Assembly: GCA_958298945.1 (NCBI GenBank)
Contig: OY282608.1
Span: 66,192,951-66,256,950, forward strand
Length of the DNA stretch: 64,000 nucleotides
Source: Atherix ibis
Lineage: Eukaryota; Arthropoda; Insecta; Diptera; Athericidae
Direction of reading: 5' to 3'
Shown here piece by piece: positions 48,730 to 61,400 of this stretch (positions are counted from its first letter, which is position 1; each line of letters starts with the position of its first letter). A model generated the notes under the pieces. The model was given only the letters and a program-made list of their open reading frames with translations. It searched no databases and was not told where the DNA came from. The position numbers and the translations under genes are program-made.

Positions 48730-51700
48730 GTATATTTAAGAAGTATATGTAGTAGTATATTAAAGAGGAATATGAAGTTGTATGTATAAGAGGAATATGA
48801 AGTAGTATGTTTAAGAGGAATATGAAGTAGTATGTTTAAGAGGAATATGAAGTAGTATGTTTAAGAGGAATATGAAGTAGTATGTTTAAGAGGAATATGA
48901 AGTAGTATATTTAAGAGGAATATGAAAAAGTATCTTTAAGAGGAATATGAAGTAGTATGTTTAAGAGGAATATGAAGTAGTATGTTTAAGAGTAATATGA
49001 AGTAGTATGTTTAAGAGGAGTATTAAGTAGTATGTTTAAGAGGAATATGAAAAAGTATGTTTGAGAGGAATATGAAGTAGTATGTTTAAGAGGAATATGA
49101 AGTAGTATGTTTAAGAGGAATATGAAGTAGTATATTTAAGCGGAATATGAAGAAGTTTGTTTAAGAGGAATATGAAGTAGTATGTTTAAGAGGAATATGC
49201 AGTAGTATGTTAAAGAGGAATATGAAAAAGTATGTTTAAGAGGAATATGAAGTAGTATGTTTAAGAGGAATATGAAGTAGTATGTTTAAGAGGAATATGA
49301 AGTAGTATGTTTAAGAGGAATATTAAGTAGTATGTATAAGAGGAATATGAAGTAGTATGTTTAAGAGGAATATGAAGTAGTATGTTTAAGAGGAATATGA
49401 AGTAGTATGTTTAAGAGGAATATGAAGTAGTATGTTTAAGAGGAATTTGAAGTATTGTAGTATATTTAAGAGGAATATGAAGTAGTATATTTAAGAGGAA
49501 TATGAAAAAGTATGTTTAAGAGGAATATGAAGTAGTATGTTTAAGAGGAATATGCAGTAGTATGTTTAAGAGGAATATGAAGTAGTATATTTAAGTCGAA
49601 TATGAAGTAGTATGTTTAAGAGGAATATGAAGTAGTATGTTTAAGAGGAATATGAAGTAGTATGTTTAAGAGGAATATGAAGTAGTATGTTTAAGAGGAA
49701 TATGAAGTAGTATGTTTAAAAGGAATATGAAAAAGTATGTTTAAGAGGAAAATAAAGTAGTATATTTAACACGAATATGCAGTAGTATGTTTAAGAGGAA
49801 TATAAAGTAGTTTATTTAAGTGGAATATGAAGTAGTATGTTTAAGAGGAATATGAAGTAATGTGTTTAAGAGGAATATGAAGTAGTATATTTAAGAGGAA
49901 TATGAAGTAGTATGTTTAAGAGGAATATGAAGTAGTATGTTTAAGAGGAATATGAAGTAGTATGTTTAAGAGGAATATGAAGTAATATGTTCAAGAGGAA
50001 TATGAAGTAGTATATTTAAGAGAAATATGAAGAAGTATGTTTAAGAGGAATATGAAGTAGTATATTTAAGAAGCATATGTAGTAGTATATTTAAGAGGAA
50101 TATGAAGTTGTATGTATAAGAGGAATATGAAGTAGTATGTTTAAGAGGAATATGAAGTAGTATGTTTAAGAGGAATATTAAGTAGTATGTTTAAGAGGAA
50201 TATGAAGTAGTATGTTCAAGAGGAATATGAAGTAGTATATTTAAGAGGAATATGAAAAAGTATGTTTAAGAGGAATATGAAGTAGTATGTTCAAGAGGAA
50301 TATGAAGTAGTATATTTTAGAAGCATATGTAGTAGTATATTTAGGATGATAATGAAGTTGTATGTATAAGAGGAATATGAAGTAGTATGTTTAAGAGGAA
50401 TATGAAGTAGTATGTTTAAGAGGAATATGAAGTAGTATGTTTAAGACGAATATGAAGTAGTATGTTTAAGAGGAATATGAAGTAGTATGTTCAAGAGGAA
50501 TATGAAGTAGTATATTTAAGAGAAATATGAAGAAGTATGTTTAAGAGGAATATGAAGTAGTATATTTAAGAAGCATATGTAGTAGTATATTTAAGAGGAA
50601 TATGAAGTTGTATGTATAAGAGGAATATGAAGTAGTATGTTTAAGAGGAATATGAAAAAGTATGTTTAAGAGGAATATGAAGTAGTATGTTCAAGAGAAA
50701 TATGAAGTAGTATATTTAAGAGAAATATGAAGAAGTATGTTTAAGAGGAATATGAAGTAGTATATTTAAGAAGCATATGTAGTAGTATATTTAAGAGGAA
50801 TATGAAGTTGTATGTATAAGAGGAATATGAAGTAGTATGTTTAAGAGGAATATGAAGTAGTATGTTTAAGAGGAATATTAAGTAGTATGTTTAAGAGGAA
50901 TATAAAGTAGTATGTTCAAGAGGAATATGAAGTAGTATATTTAAGAGGAATATGAAAAAGTATGTTTAAGAGGAATATGAAGTAGTTTGTTCAAGAGGAA
51001 TATGAAGTAGTATATTTAACAGGAATATGAAGTTGTATGTTTAAGAGGAATATGAAGTAGTATATTTAAGAAGCATATGTAGTAGTATATTTAAGAGGAA
51101 TATGAAGTTGTATTTATAAGAGGAATATGAAGTAGTATGTTTAAGAGGAATATTAAGTAGTATGTTTAAGAGGAATATAAAGTAGTATGTTCAAGAGGAA
51201 TATGAAGTAGTATATTTAAGAGGAATATGAAAAAGTATGTTTAAGAGGAATATGAAGTAGTTTGTTCAAGAGGAATATGAAGTAGTATATTTAACAGGAA
51301 TATGAAGTAGTATGTTTAAGAGTAATATGAAGTAGTATGTTTAAGAGGAATATGCAGTAGTATGTTAAAGAGGAATATGAAAAAGTATATTTAAGAGGAA
51401 TATGAAGTAGTATGTTTAAGAGGAATATGAAGTAGTATGTTTAAGAGGAATATGAAGTAGTATGTTTAAGAGGAATATTAAGTAGTATGTTTAAGAGGAA
51501 TATGAAGTAGTATGTTTAAGAGGAATATGAAGTAGTATGTTTAAGAGGAATATGAAGTAGTATGTTTAAGAGGAATATGAATTAGTAGTATGTTTAAAAG
51601 GAATTTGAAGTATTGTAGTATATTTAAGAGGAATATGAAGTAGTATATTTAAGAGGAATATGAAAAAGTATGTTTAAGAGGAATATGATGTAGTATATTT

Positions 51701-54500
51701 AAGAGGAATATGCAGTAGTATGTTTAAGAGGAATATGAAGTAGTATATATAAGTCGAATATGAAGTAGTATGTTTAAGAGGAATATAAAGTAGTTTATTT
51801 AAGTTGAATATGAAGTAGTATGTTTAAGAGGAATATGAAGTAGTGTGTTTAAGAGGAATATGAAGTAGTATGTTTAAGAGGAATATGAAGTAGTATGTTT
51901 AAGAGGAATATGAAAAAGTATGTTTAAGAGGAAAATAAAGTAGTATATTTAACACGAATATGCAGTAGTATGTTTAAGAGGAATATAAAGTAGTTTATTT
52001 AAGTTGAATATGAAGTAGTATGTTTAAGAGGAATATGAAGTAGTGTGTTTAAGAGGAATATGAAGTAGTATATTTAAGAGGAATATGAAGTAGTATGTTT
52101 AAGAGGAATATGAAGTAGTATATTTAAGAGGAATATGAAGTAGTATGTTTAAGAGGAATATGAAGTAGTATGTTTAAGAGGAATATGAAGTAGTATGTTT
52201 AAGAGGAATATGAAGTAGTATGTTTAAGAGGAATATTAAGTAGTATGTTTAAGAGGAATATGAAGTAGTATGTTTAAGAGGAATATGAAGTAGTATGTTT
52301 AAGAGGAATATGAAGTAGTATGTTTAAGAGGAATATGAAGTAGTATGTTTAAGAGTAATATGAAGTAGTATATTTATGAAGTATATGTAGTAGTATATTA
52401 AAGAGGAATATGAAGTTGTATGTATAAGAGGAATATGAAGTAGTATGTTTAAGAGGAATATGAAGTAGTATGTTTAAGAGGAATATGAAGTAGTATGTTT
52501 AAGAGGAATATGAAGTAGTATGTTTAAGAGGAATATGAAGTAGTATATTTAAGAGGAATATGAAAAAGTATGTTTAAGAGGAATATGAAGTAGTATGTTT
52601 AAGAGGAATATGAAGTAGTATGTTTAAGAGTAATATGAAGTAGTATGTTTAAGAGGAATATTAAGTAGTATGTTTAAGAGGAATATGAAAAAGTATGTTT
52701 GAGAGGAATATGAAGTAGTATGTTTAAGAGGAATATGAAGTAGTATGTTTAAGAGGAATATGAAGTAGTATATTTAAGCGGAATATGAAGAAGTTTGTTT
52801 AAGAGGAATATGAAGTAGTATGTTTAAGAGGAATATGCAGTAGTATGTTAAAGAGGAATATGAAAAAGTATGTTTAAGAGGAATATGAAGTAGTATGTTT
52901 AAGAGGAATATGAAGTAGTATGTTTAAGAGGAATATGAAGTAGTATGTTTAAGAGGAATATTAAGTAGTATGTATAAGAGGAATATGAAGTAGTATGTTT
53001 AAGAGGAATATGAAGTAGTATGTTTAAGAGGAATATGAAGTAGTATGTTTAAGAGGAATATGAAGTAGTATGTTTAAGAGGAATTTGAAGTATTGTAGTA
53101 TATTTAAGAGGAATATGAAGTAGTATATTTAAGAGGAATATGAAAAAGTATGTTTAAGAGGATTATGAAGTAGTATGTTTAAGAGGAATATGCAGTAGTA
53201 TGTTTAAGAGGAATATGAAATAGTATATTTAAGTCGAATATGAAGTAGTATGTTTAAGAGGAATATGAAGTAGTATGTTTAAGAGGAATATGAAGTAGTA
53301 TGTTTAAGAGGAATATGAAGTAGTATGTTTAAGAGGAATATGAAGTAGTATGTTTAAGAGGAATATGAAGTAGTATGTTTAAAAGGAATATGAAAAAGTA
53401 TGTTTAAGAGGAAAATAAAGTAGTATATTTAACACGAATATGCAGTAGTATGTTTAAGAGGAATATAAAGTAGTTTATTTAAGTGGAATATGAAGTAGTA
53501 TGTTTAAGAGGAATATGAAGTAATGTGTTTAAGAGGAATATGAAGTAGTATATTTAAGAGGAATATGAAGTAGTATGTTTAAGAGGAATATGAAGTAGTA
53601 TGTTTAAGAGGAATATGAAGTAGTATGTTTAAGAGGAATATGAAGTAATATGTTCAAGAGGAATATGAAGTAGTATATTTAAGAGAAATATGAAGAAGTA
53701 TGTTTAAGAGGAATATGAAGTAGTATATTTAAGAAGCATATGTAGTAGTATATTTAAGAGGAATATGAAGTTGTATGTATAAGAGGAATATGAAGTAGTA
53801 TGTTTGAGAGGAATATGAAGTAGTATGTTTAAGAGGAATATTAAGTAGTATGTTTAAGAGGAATATGAAGTAGTATGTTCAAGAGGAATATGAAGTAGTA
53901 TATTTAAGAGGAATATGAAAAAGTATGTTTAAGAGGAATATGAAGTAGTATGTTCAAGAGGAATATGAAGTAGTATATTTTAGAAGCATATGTAGTAGTA
54001 TATTTAGGATGAATATGAAGTTGTATGTATAAGAGGAATATGAAGTAGTATGTTTAAGAGGAATATGAAGTAGTATGTTTAAGAGGAATATGAAGTAGTA
54101 TGTTTAAGACGAATATGAAGTAGTATGTTTAAGAGGAATATGAAGTAGTATGTTCAAGAGGAATATGAAGTAGTATATTTAAGAGAAATATGAAGAAGTA
54201 TGTTTAAGAGGAATATGAAGTAGTATATTTAAGAAGCATATGTAGTAGTATATTTAAGAGGAATATGAAGTTGTATGTATAAGAGGAATATGAAGTAGTA
54301 TGTTTAAGAGGAATATGAAAAAGTATGTTTAAGAGGAATATGAAGTAGTATGTTCAAGAGGAATATGAAGTAGTATATTTAAGAGAAATATGAAGAAGTA
54401 TGTTTAAGAGGAATATGAAGTAGTATATTTAAGAAGCATATGTAGTAGTATATTTAAGAGGAATATGAAGTTGTATGTATAAGAGGAATATGAAGTAGTA
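48730..54500 (+). repeat. 3.64-3.66 kb duplication within the 25-bp satellite
   Basis: About 48,730-50,860 matches about 52,370-54,523. AGTATATG-type markers are 3,638 bp apart (48,743 and 52,381), as is the TATTGTAG insertion (49,453 and 53,091). Further right the offset is 3,663 bp (AGTAATATG at 49,981 and 53,644; TTAGGATG at 50,341 and 54,004), exactly one monomer more. Two adjacent bases differ after GGATG (TA at 50,350-50,351 against AT in the other copy). The copies are separated by other monomers, so they are not in direct tandem now. Confidence 0.85.
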
Positions 54501-55475
54501 TGTTTAAGAGGAATATGAAGTAGTTTATTTAAGAGGAATATGAAGTAGTATGTTTAAGAGGAATATGAAGTAATATGTTCAAGAGGAATATGAAGTAGTA
54601 TATTTAAGAGAAATATGAAGAAATATGTTTAAGAGGAATATGAAGTAGTATATTTAAGAAGCATATGTAGTAGTATATTTAAGAGGAATATGAAGTTGTA
54701 TGTATAAGAGGAATATGAAGTAGTATGTTTAAGAGGAATATGAAGTAGTATGTTTAAGAGGAATATTAAGTAGTATGTTTAAGAGGAATATGAAGTAGTA
54801 TGTTCAAGAGGAATATGAAGTAGTATATTTAAGAGGAATATGAAAACGTATGTTTAAGAGGAATATGAAGTAGTATGTTCAAGAGGAATATGAAGTAGTA
54901 TATTTTAGAAGCATATGTAGTAGTATATTTAGGATGAATATGAAGTTGTATGTATAAGAGGAATATGAAGTAGTATGTTTAAGAGGAATATGAAGTAGTA
55001 TGTTTAAGAGGAATATGAAGTAGTATGTTTAAGACGAATATGAAGTAGTATGTTTAAGAGGAATATGAAGTAGTATGTTCAAGAGGAATATGAAGTAGTA
55101 TATTTAAGAGAAATATGAAGAAGTATGTTTAAGAGGAATATGAAGTAGTATATTTAAGAAGCATATGTAGTAGTATATTTAAGAGGAATATGAAGTTGTA
55201 TGTATAAGAGGAATATGAAGTAGTATGTTTAAGAGGAATATGAAAAAGTATGTTTAAGAGGAATATGAAGTAGTATGTTCAAGAGGAATATGAAGTAGTA
55301 TATTTAAGAGAAATATGAAGAAGTATGTTTAAGAGGAATATGAAGTAGTATATTTAAGAAGCATATGTAGTAGTATATTTAAGAGGAATATGAAGTTGTA
55401 TCTATAAGAGGAATATGAAGTAGTATGTTTAAGAGGAATATGAAGTAGTATGTTTAAGAGGAATATTAAGTAGTA
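53620..55475 (+). repeat. 925-bp tandem duplication (37 monomers)
   Basis: Two direct copies, about 53,620-54,548 and 54,549-55,475, match at an offset of 925 bp, which is 37 x 25. Examples are TAATATGTTC at 53,646 and 54,571, and TAGAAGCATA at 53,981 and 54,906. The unit is a whole number of monomers, as expected from misaligned exchange in register. A few substitutions distinguish the copies, such as GAAAACG in the second at about 54,843 where the first has GAAAAAG. Confidence 0.85.
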
Positions 55476-58400
55476 TGTTTAAGAGGAATATAAAGTAGTA
55501 TGTTCAAGAGGAATATGAAGTAGTATATTTAAGAGGAATATGAAAAAGTATGTTTAAGAGGAATATGAAGTAGTTTGTTCAAGAGGAATATGAAGTAGTA
55601 TATTTAAGAGGAATATGAAGTTGTATGTTTAAGAGGAATATGAAGTAGTATATTTAAGAAGCATATGTAGTAGTATATTTAAGAGGAATATGAAGTTGTA
55701 TGTATAAGAGGAATATGAAGTAGTATGTTTAAGAGGAATATGAAGTAGTATATTTAAGAAGTATATGTAGTAGTATATTAAAGAGGAATATGACGTTGTA
55801 TGTATAAGAGGAATATGAAGTAGTATGTTTAAGAGAAATATGAAGTAGTATGTTTAAGAGGAATATGCAGTAGTATGTTAAAGAGGAATATGAAAAAGTA
55901 TGTTTAAGAGGAATATGAAGTAGTATGTTTAAGAGGAATATGAAGTAGTATGTTTAAGAGTAATATGAAGTAGTATGTTTAAGAGGAATATGCAGTAGTA
56001 TGTTAAAGAGGAATATGAAAAAGTATATTTAAGAGGAATATGAAGTAGTATGTTTAAGAGGAATATGAAGTAGTATGTTTAAGAGGAATATGAAGTAGTA
56101 TGTTTAAGAGGAATATTAAGTAGTATGTTTAAGAGGAATATGAAGTAGTATGTTTAAGAGGAATATGAAGCAGTATGTTTAAGAGGAATATGAAGTAGTA
56201 TGTTTAAGAGGAATATGAATTAGTAGTATGTTTAAGAGGAATTTGAAGTATTGTAGTATATTTAAGAGGAATATGAAGTAGTATATTTAAGAGGAATATG
56301 AAAAAGTATGTTTAAGAGGAATATGATGTAGTATATTTAAGAGGAATATGCAGTAGTATGATTAAGAGGAATATGAAGTAGTATATTTAAGTCGAATATG
56401 AAGTAGTATGTTTAAGAGGAATATGAAGTAGTATGTTTAAGAAGAATATAAAGTAGTATGTTTAAGAGGAATATGAAGTAGTATGTTTAAGAGGAATATG
56501 AAGTAGTATGTTTAAGTTGAATATGAAGTAGTATGTTTAAGAGGAATATGAAGTAGTGTGTTTAAGAGGAATATGAAGTAGTATATTTAAGAGGAATATG
56601 AAGTAGTATGTTTAAGAGGAATATGAAGTAGTATATTTAAGAGGAATATGAAGTAGTATGTTTAAGAGGAATATGAAGTAGTATGTTTAAGAGGAATATG
56701 AAGTAGTATGTTTAAGAGGAATATGAAGTAGTATGTTTAAGAGGAATATTAAGTAGTATGTTTAAGAGGAATATGAAGTAGTATGTTTAAGAGGAATATG
56801 AAGTAGTATGTTTAAGAGGAATATGAAGTAGTATGTTTAAGAGGAATATGAATTAGTAGTATGTTTAAGAGGAATTTGAAGTATTGTAGTATATTTAAGA
56901 GGAATATGAAGTAGTATATTTAAGAGGAATATGAAAAAGTATGTTTAAGAGGAATATGATGTAGTATATTTAAGAGGAATATGCAGTAGTATGTTTAAGA
57001 GGAATATGAAGTAGTATATTTAAGTCGAATATGAAGTAGTATGTTTAAGGGGAATATGAAGTAGTATGTTTAAGAGGAATATGAAGTAGTATGGTTAAGA
57101 GGAATATGAAGTAGTATGTTTAAGAGGAATATGAAGTAGTAAGTTTAAGAGGAATATGAAGTAGTATGTTTAAGAGGAATATGAAAAAGTATGTTTAAGA
57201 GGAAAATAAAGTAGTATATTTAACACGAATATGCAGTAGTATGTTTAAGAGGAATATAAAGTAGTTTATTTAAGTTGAATATGAAGTAGTATGTTTAAGA
57301 GGAATATGAAGTAGTGTGTTTTAGAGGAATATGAAGTAGTATATTTAAGAGGAATATGAAGTAGTATGTTTAAGAGGAATATGAAGTAGTATATTTAAGG
57401 GGAATATGAAGTAGTATATTTAAGAGGAATATGAAGTAATATGTTCAAGAGGAATATGAAGTAGTATATTTAAGAGGAATATGAAGTAGTATGTTTAAGA
57501 GGAATATGAAGTAGTATATTTAAGAAGCATATGTAGTAGTACATTTAGGATGAATATGAAGTTGTATGTATAAGAGGAATATGAAGTAGTATATTTAAGA
57601 GGAATATGAAAAAGTATGTTTAAGAGGAATATGAAGTAGTATGTTTAAGAGGAATATGAAGTAGTATGTTTAAGAGTAATATGAAGTAGTATGTTTAAGA
57701 GGAATATTAAGTAGTATGTTTAAGAGGAATATGAAAAAGTATGTTTGAGAGGAATATGAAGTAGTATGTTTAAGAGGAATATGAAGTAGTATGTTTAAGA
57801 GGAATATGAAGTAGTATATTTAAGAGGAATATGAAGAAGTTTGTTTAAGAGGAATATGAAGTAGTATGTTTAAGAGGAATATGCAGTAGTATGTTAAAGA
57901 GGAATATGAAAAAGTATGTTTAAGAGGAATATGAAGTATTATGTTTAAGAGGAATATGAAGTAGTATGTTTAAGAGGAATATGAAGTAGTATGTTTAAGA
58001 GGAATATTAAGTAGTATGTTTAAGAGGAATATGAAGTAGTATGTTTAAGAGGAATATGAAGTAGTATGTTTAAGAGGAATATGAAGTAGTATGTTTAAGA
58101 GGAATATGAAGTACTATGTTTAAGAGGAATTTGAAGTATTGTAGTATATTTAAGAGGAATATGAAGTCGTATATTTAAGAGGAATATGAAAAAGTATGTT
58201 TAAGAGGAAAATGAAGTAGTATGTTTAAGAGGAATATGCAGTAGTATGTTTAAGAGGAATATGAAGTAGTCCATTTAAGTCGAATATGAAGTAGTATGTT
58301 TAAGAGGAATATGAAGTAGTTTGTTTAAGAGGAATATGAAGTAGTATGTTTAAGAGGAATATGAAGTAGTATGTTTAAGAGGAATATGAAGTAGTATGTT

Positions 58401-61400
58401 TAAGAGGAATATGAAGTAGTATGTTTAAGAGAAATATGAAAAAGTGTGTTTAAGAGGAAAATAAAGTAGTATATTTAACACGAATATGCAGTAGTATGTT
58501 TAAGAGGAATATAAAGTAGTTTATTTAAGTGGAATATGAAGTAGTATGTTTAAGAGGAATATGAAGTAGTGTGTTTGAGAGGAATATGAAGTAGTATATT
58601 TAAGAGGAATATGAAGTAGTATGTTTAAGAGGAATATGAAGTAGTATATTTAAGAGGAATATGAAGTAGTATATTTAAGAGGAATATGAAGTAATATGTT
58701 CAAGAGGAATATGAAGTAGTATATTTAAGAGGAATATGAAGTAGTATGTTTAAGAGGAATATGAAGTAGTATATTTAAGAAGCATATGTAGTAGTATATT
58801 TAGGATGAATATGAAGTTGTATGTATAAGAGGAATATGAAGTAGTATGTTTAAGAGGAATATGAAGTAGTATGTTTAAGAGGAATATGAAGTAGTATATT
58901 TAAGAGGAATATGAAAAAGTATGTTTAAGAGGAATATGAAGTAGTATGTTTAAGAGGAATATGAAGTAGTATGTTTAAGAGTAATATGAAGTAGTATGTT
59001 GAAGAGGAATATTAAGTAGTATGTTTAAGAGGAATATGAAAAAGTATGTTTGAGAGGAATATGAAGTAGTATGTTTAAGAGGAATATGAAGTTGTATGTT
59101 TAAGAGGAATATGAAGTAGTATGTTTAAGAGGAATATGAAGTAGTATATTTAAGAGGAATATGAAAAAGGATGTTTAAGAGGAATATGAAGTAGTATGTT
59201 TAAGAGGAATATGAAGTAGTATGTTTAAGAGGAATATGAAGTAGTATGTTTAAGAGGAATATGAAGTAGTGTGTTTAAGAGGAATATGAAGTAGTATATT
59301 TAAGAGGAATATGAAGTAGTATGTTTAAGAGGAATATGAAGTAGTATATTTAAGAGGAATATGAAGTAGTATATTTAAGAGGAATATGAAGTAATATGTT
59401 CAAGAGGAATATGAAGTAGTATATTTAAGAGGAATATGAAGTAGTATGTTTAACAGGAATATGAAGTAGTATATTTAAGAAGCATATGTAGTAGTATATT
59501 TAGGATGAATATGAAGTTGTATGTATAAGAGGAATATGAAGTAGTATATTTAAGAGGAATATGAAAAAGTATGTTTAAGAGGAATATGAAGTAGTATATT
59601 TAAGAGGAATATGAAGTAGTATGTTTAAGAGTAATATGAAGTAGTATGTTTAATAGGAATATTAAGTAGTATGGTTAAGAGGAATATGAAAAAGTATGTT
59701 TGAGAGGAATATGAAGTAGTATGTTTAAGAGGAATATAAAGTAGTATGTTTAAGATGAATATAAAGTAGTATATTTAAGAGGAATATGAAGAAGTTTGTT
59801 TAAGAGGAATATGAAGTAGTATGTTTAAGAGGAATATGCAGTAGTATGTTAAAGAGGAATATGAAAAAGTATGTTTAAGAGGAATATGAAGTAGTATGTT
59901 TAAGAGGAATATGAAGTAGTATGTTTAAGAGGAATATGAAGTAGTATGTTTAAGAGGAATATTAAGTAGTATGTTTAAGAGGAATATGAAGTAGTATGTT
60001 TCAGAGGAATATGAAGTAGTATGTTTAAGAGGAATATGAAGTAGTATGTTTAAGAGGAATATGAAGTAGTATGTTTAAGAGGAATTTGAAGTATTGTAGT
60101 ATATTTAACAGGAATATGAAGTAGTATATTTAAGAGGAATATGAAAAAGTATGTTTAAGAGGAATATGAAGTAGTATGTTTAAGAGGAATATGCAGTAGT
60201 ATGTTTAAGAGGAATATGAAGTAGTATATTTAAGTCGAATATGAAGTAGTATGTTTAAGAGGAATATGAAGTAGTTTGTTTAAGAGGAATATGAAGTAGT
60301 ATGTTTAAGAGGAATATGAAGTAGTATGTTTAAGAGGAATATGAAGTAGTATGTTTAAGAGGAATATGAAGTAGTATGTTTAAGAGGAATATGAAAAAGT
60401 ATGTTTAAGAGGAAAATAAAGTAGTATATTTAACACGAATATGCAGTAGTATGTTTAAGAGGAATATAAAGTAGTTTATTTAAGTGGAATATGAAGTAGT
60501 ATGTTTAAGAGGAATACGAAGTAGTGTGTTTAAGAGGAATATGAAGTAGTATATTTAAGAGGAATATGAAGTAGTATGTTTAAGAGGAATATGAAGTAGT
60601 ATATTTAAGAGGAATATGAAGTAGTATATTTAAGAGGAATATGATGTAATATGTTCAAGAGGAATATGAAGTAGTATATTTAAGAGGAATATGAAGTAGT
60701 ATGTTTAAGAGGAATATGAAGTAGTATATTTAAGAAGCATATGTAGTAGTATATTTAGGATGAATATGAAGTTGTATGTTTAAGAGGAATATGAAGTAGT
60801 ATGTTTAAGAGGAATATGAAGTAGTATGTTTAAGAGGAATATGAAAAAGTATGTTTAAGAGGAATATGAAGTAGTATGTTTAAGAGGAATATGAAGTAGT
60901 ATGTTTAAGAGGAATATAAAGTAGTATATTTAAGAGGAATATGAAAAAGGATGTTTAAGAGGAATATGAAGTAGTATGTTTAAGAGGAATATGAAGTAGT
61001 ATGTTTAAGAGTAATATGAAGTAGTATGTTTAAGAGGAATATGAAGTAGTATGTTTAAGAGGAATATGAAAAAGTATGTTTCAGAGGAATATGAAGTAGT
61101 ATGTTTAAGAGGAATATGAAGTAGTATGTTTGAGAGGAATATGAAGTAGTATATTTAAGAGGAATATGAAAAAGTATGTTTAAGAGGAATATTAAGTAGT
61201 ATGTTTAAGAGGAATATGAAAAAGTATTTTTGAGAGGAATATGAAGTAGTATGTTTAAGAGGAATATGAAGTAGTATGTTTGAGAGGAATATGAAGTAGT
61301 ATGTTTAAGAGGAATATGAAGTAGTATGTTTAAGAGGAATATGAAGTAGTATATTTAAGAGGAATATGAAGAAGTTTGTTTAAGAGGAATATGAAGTAGT

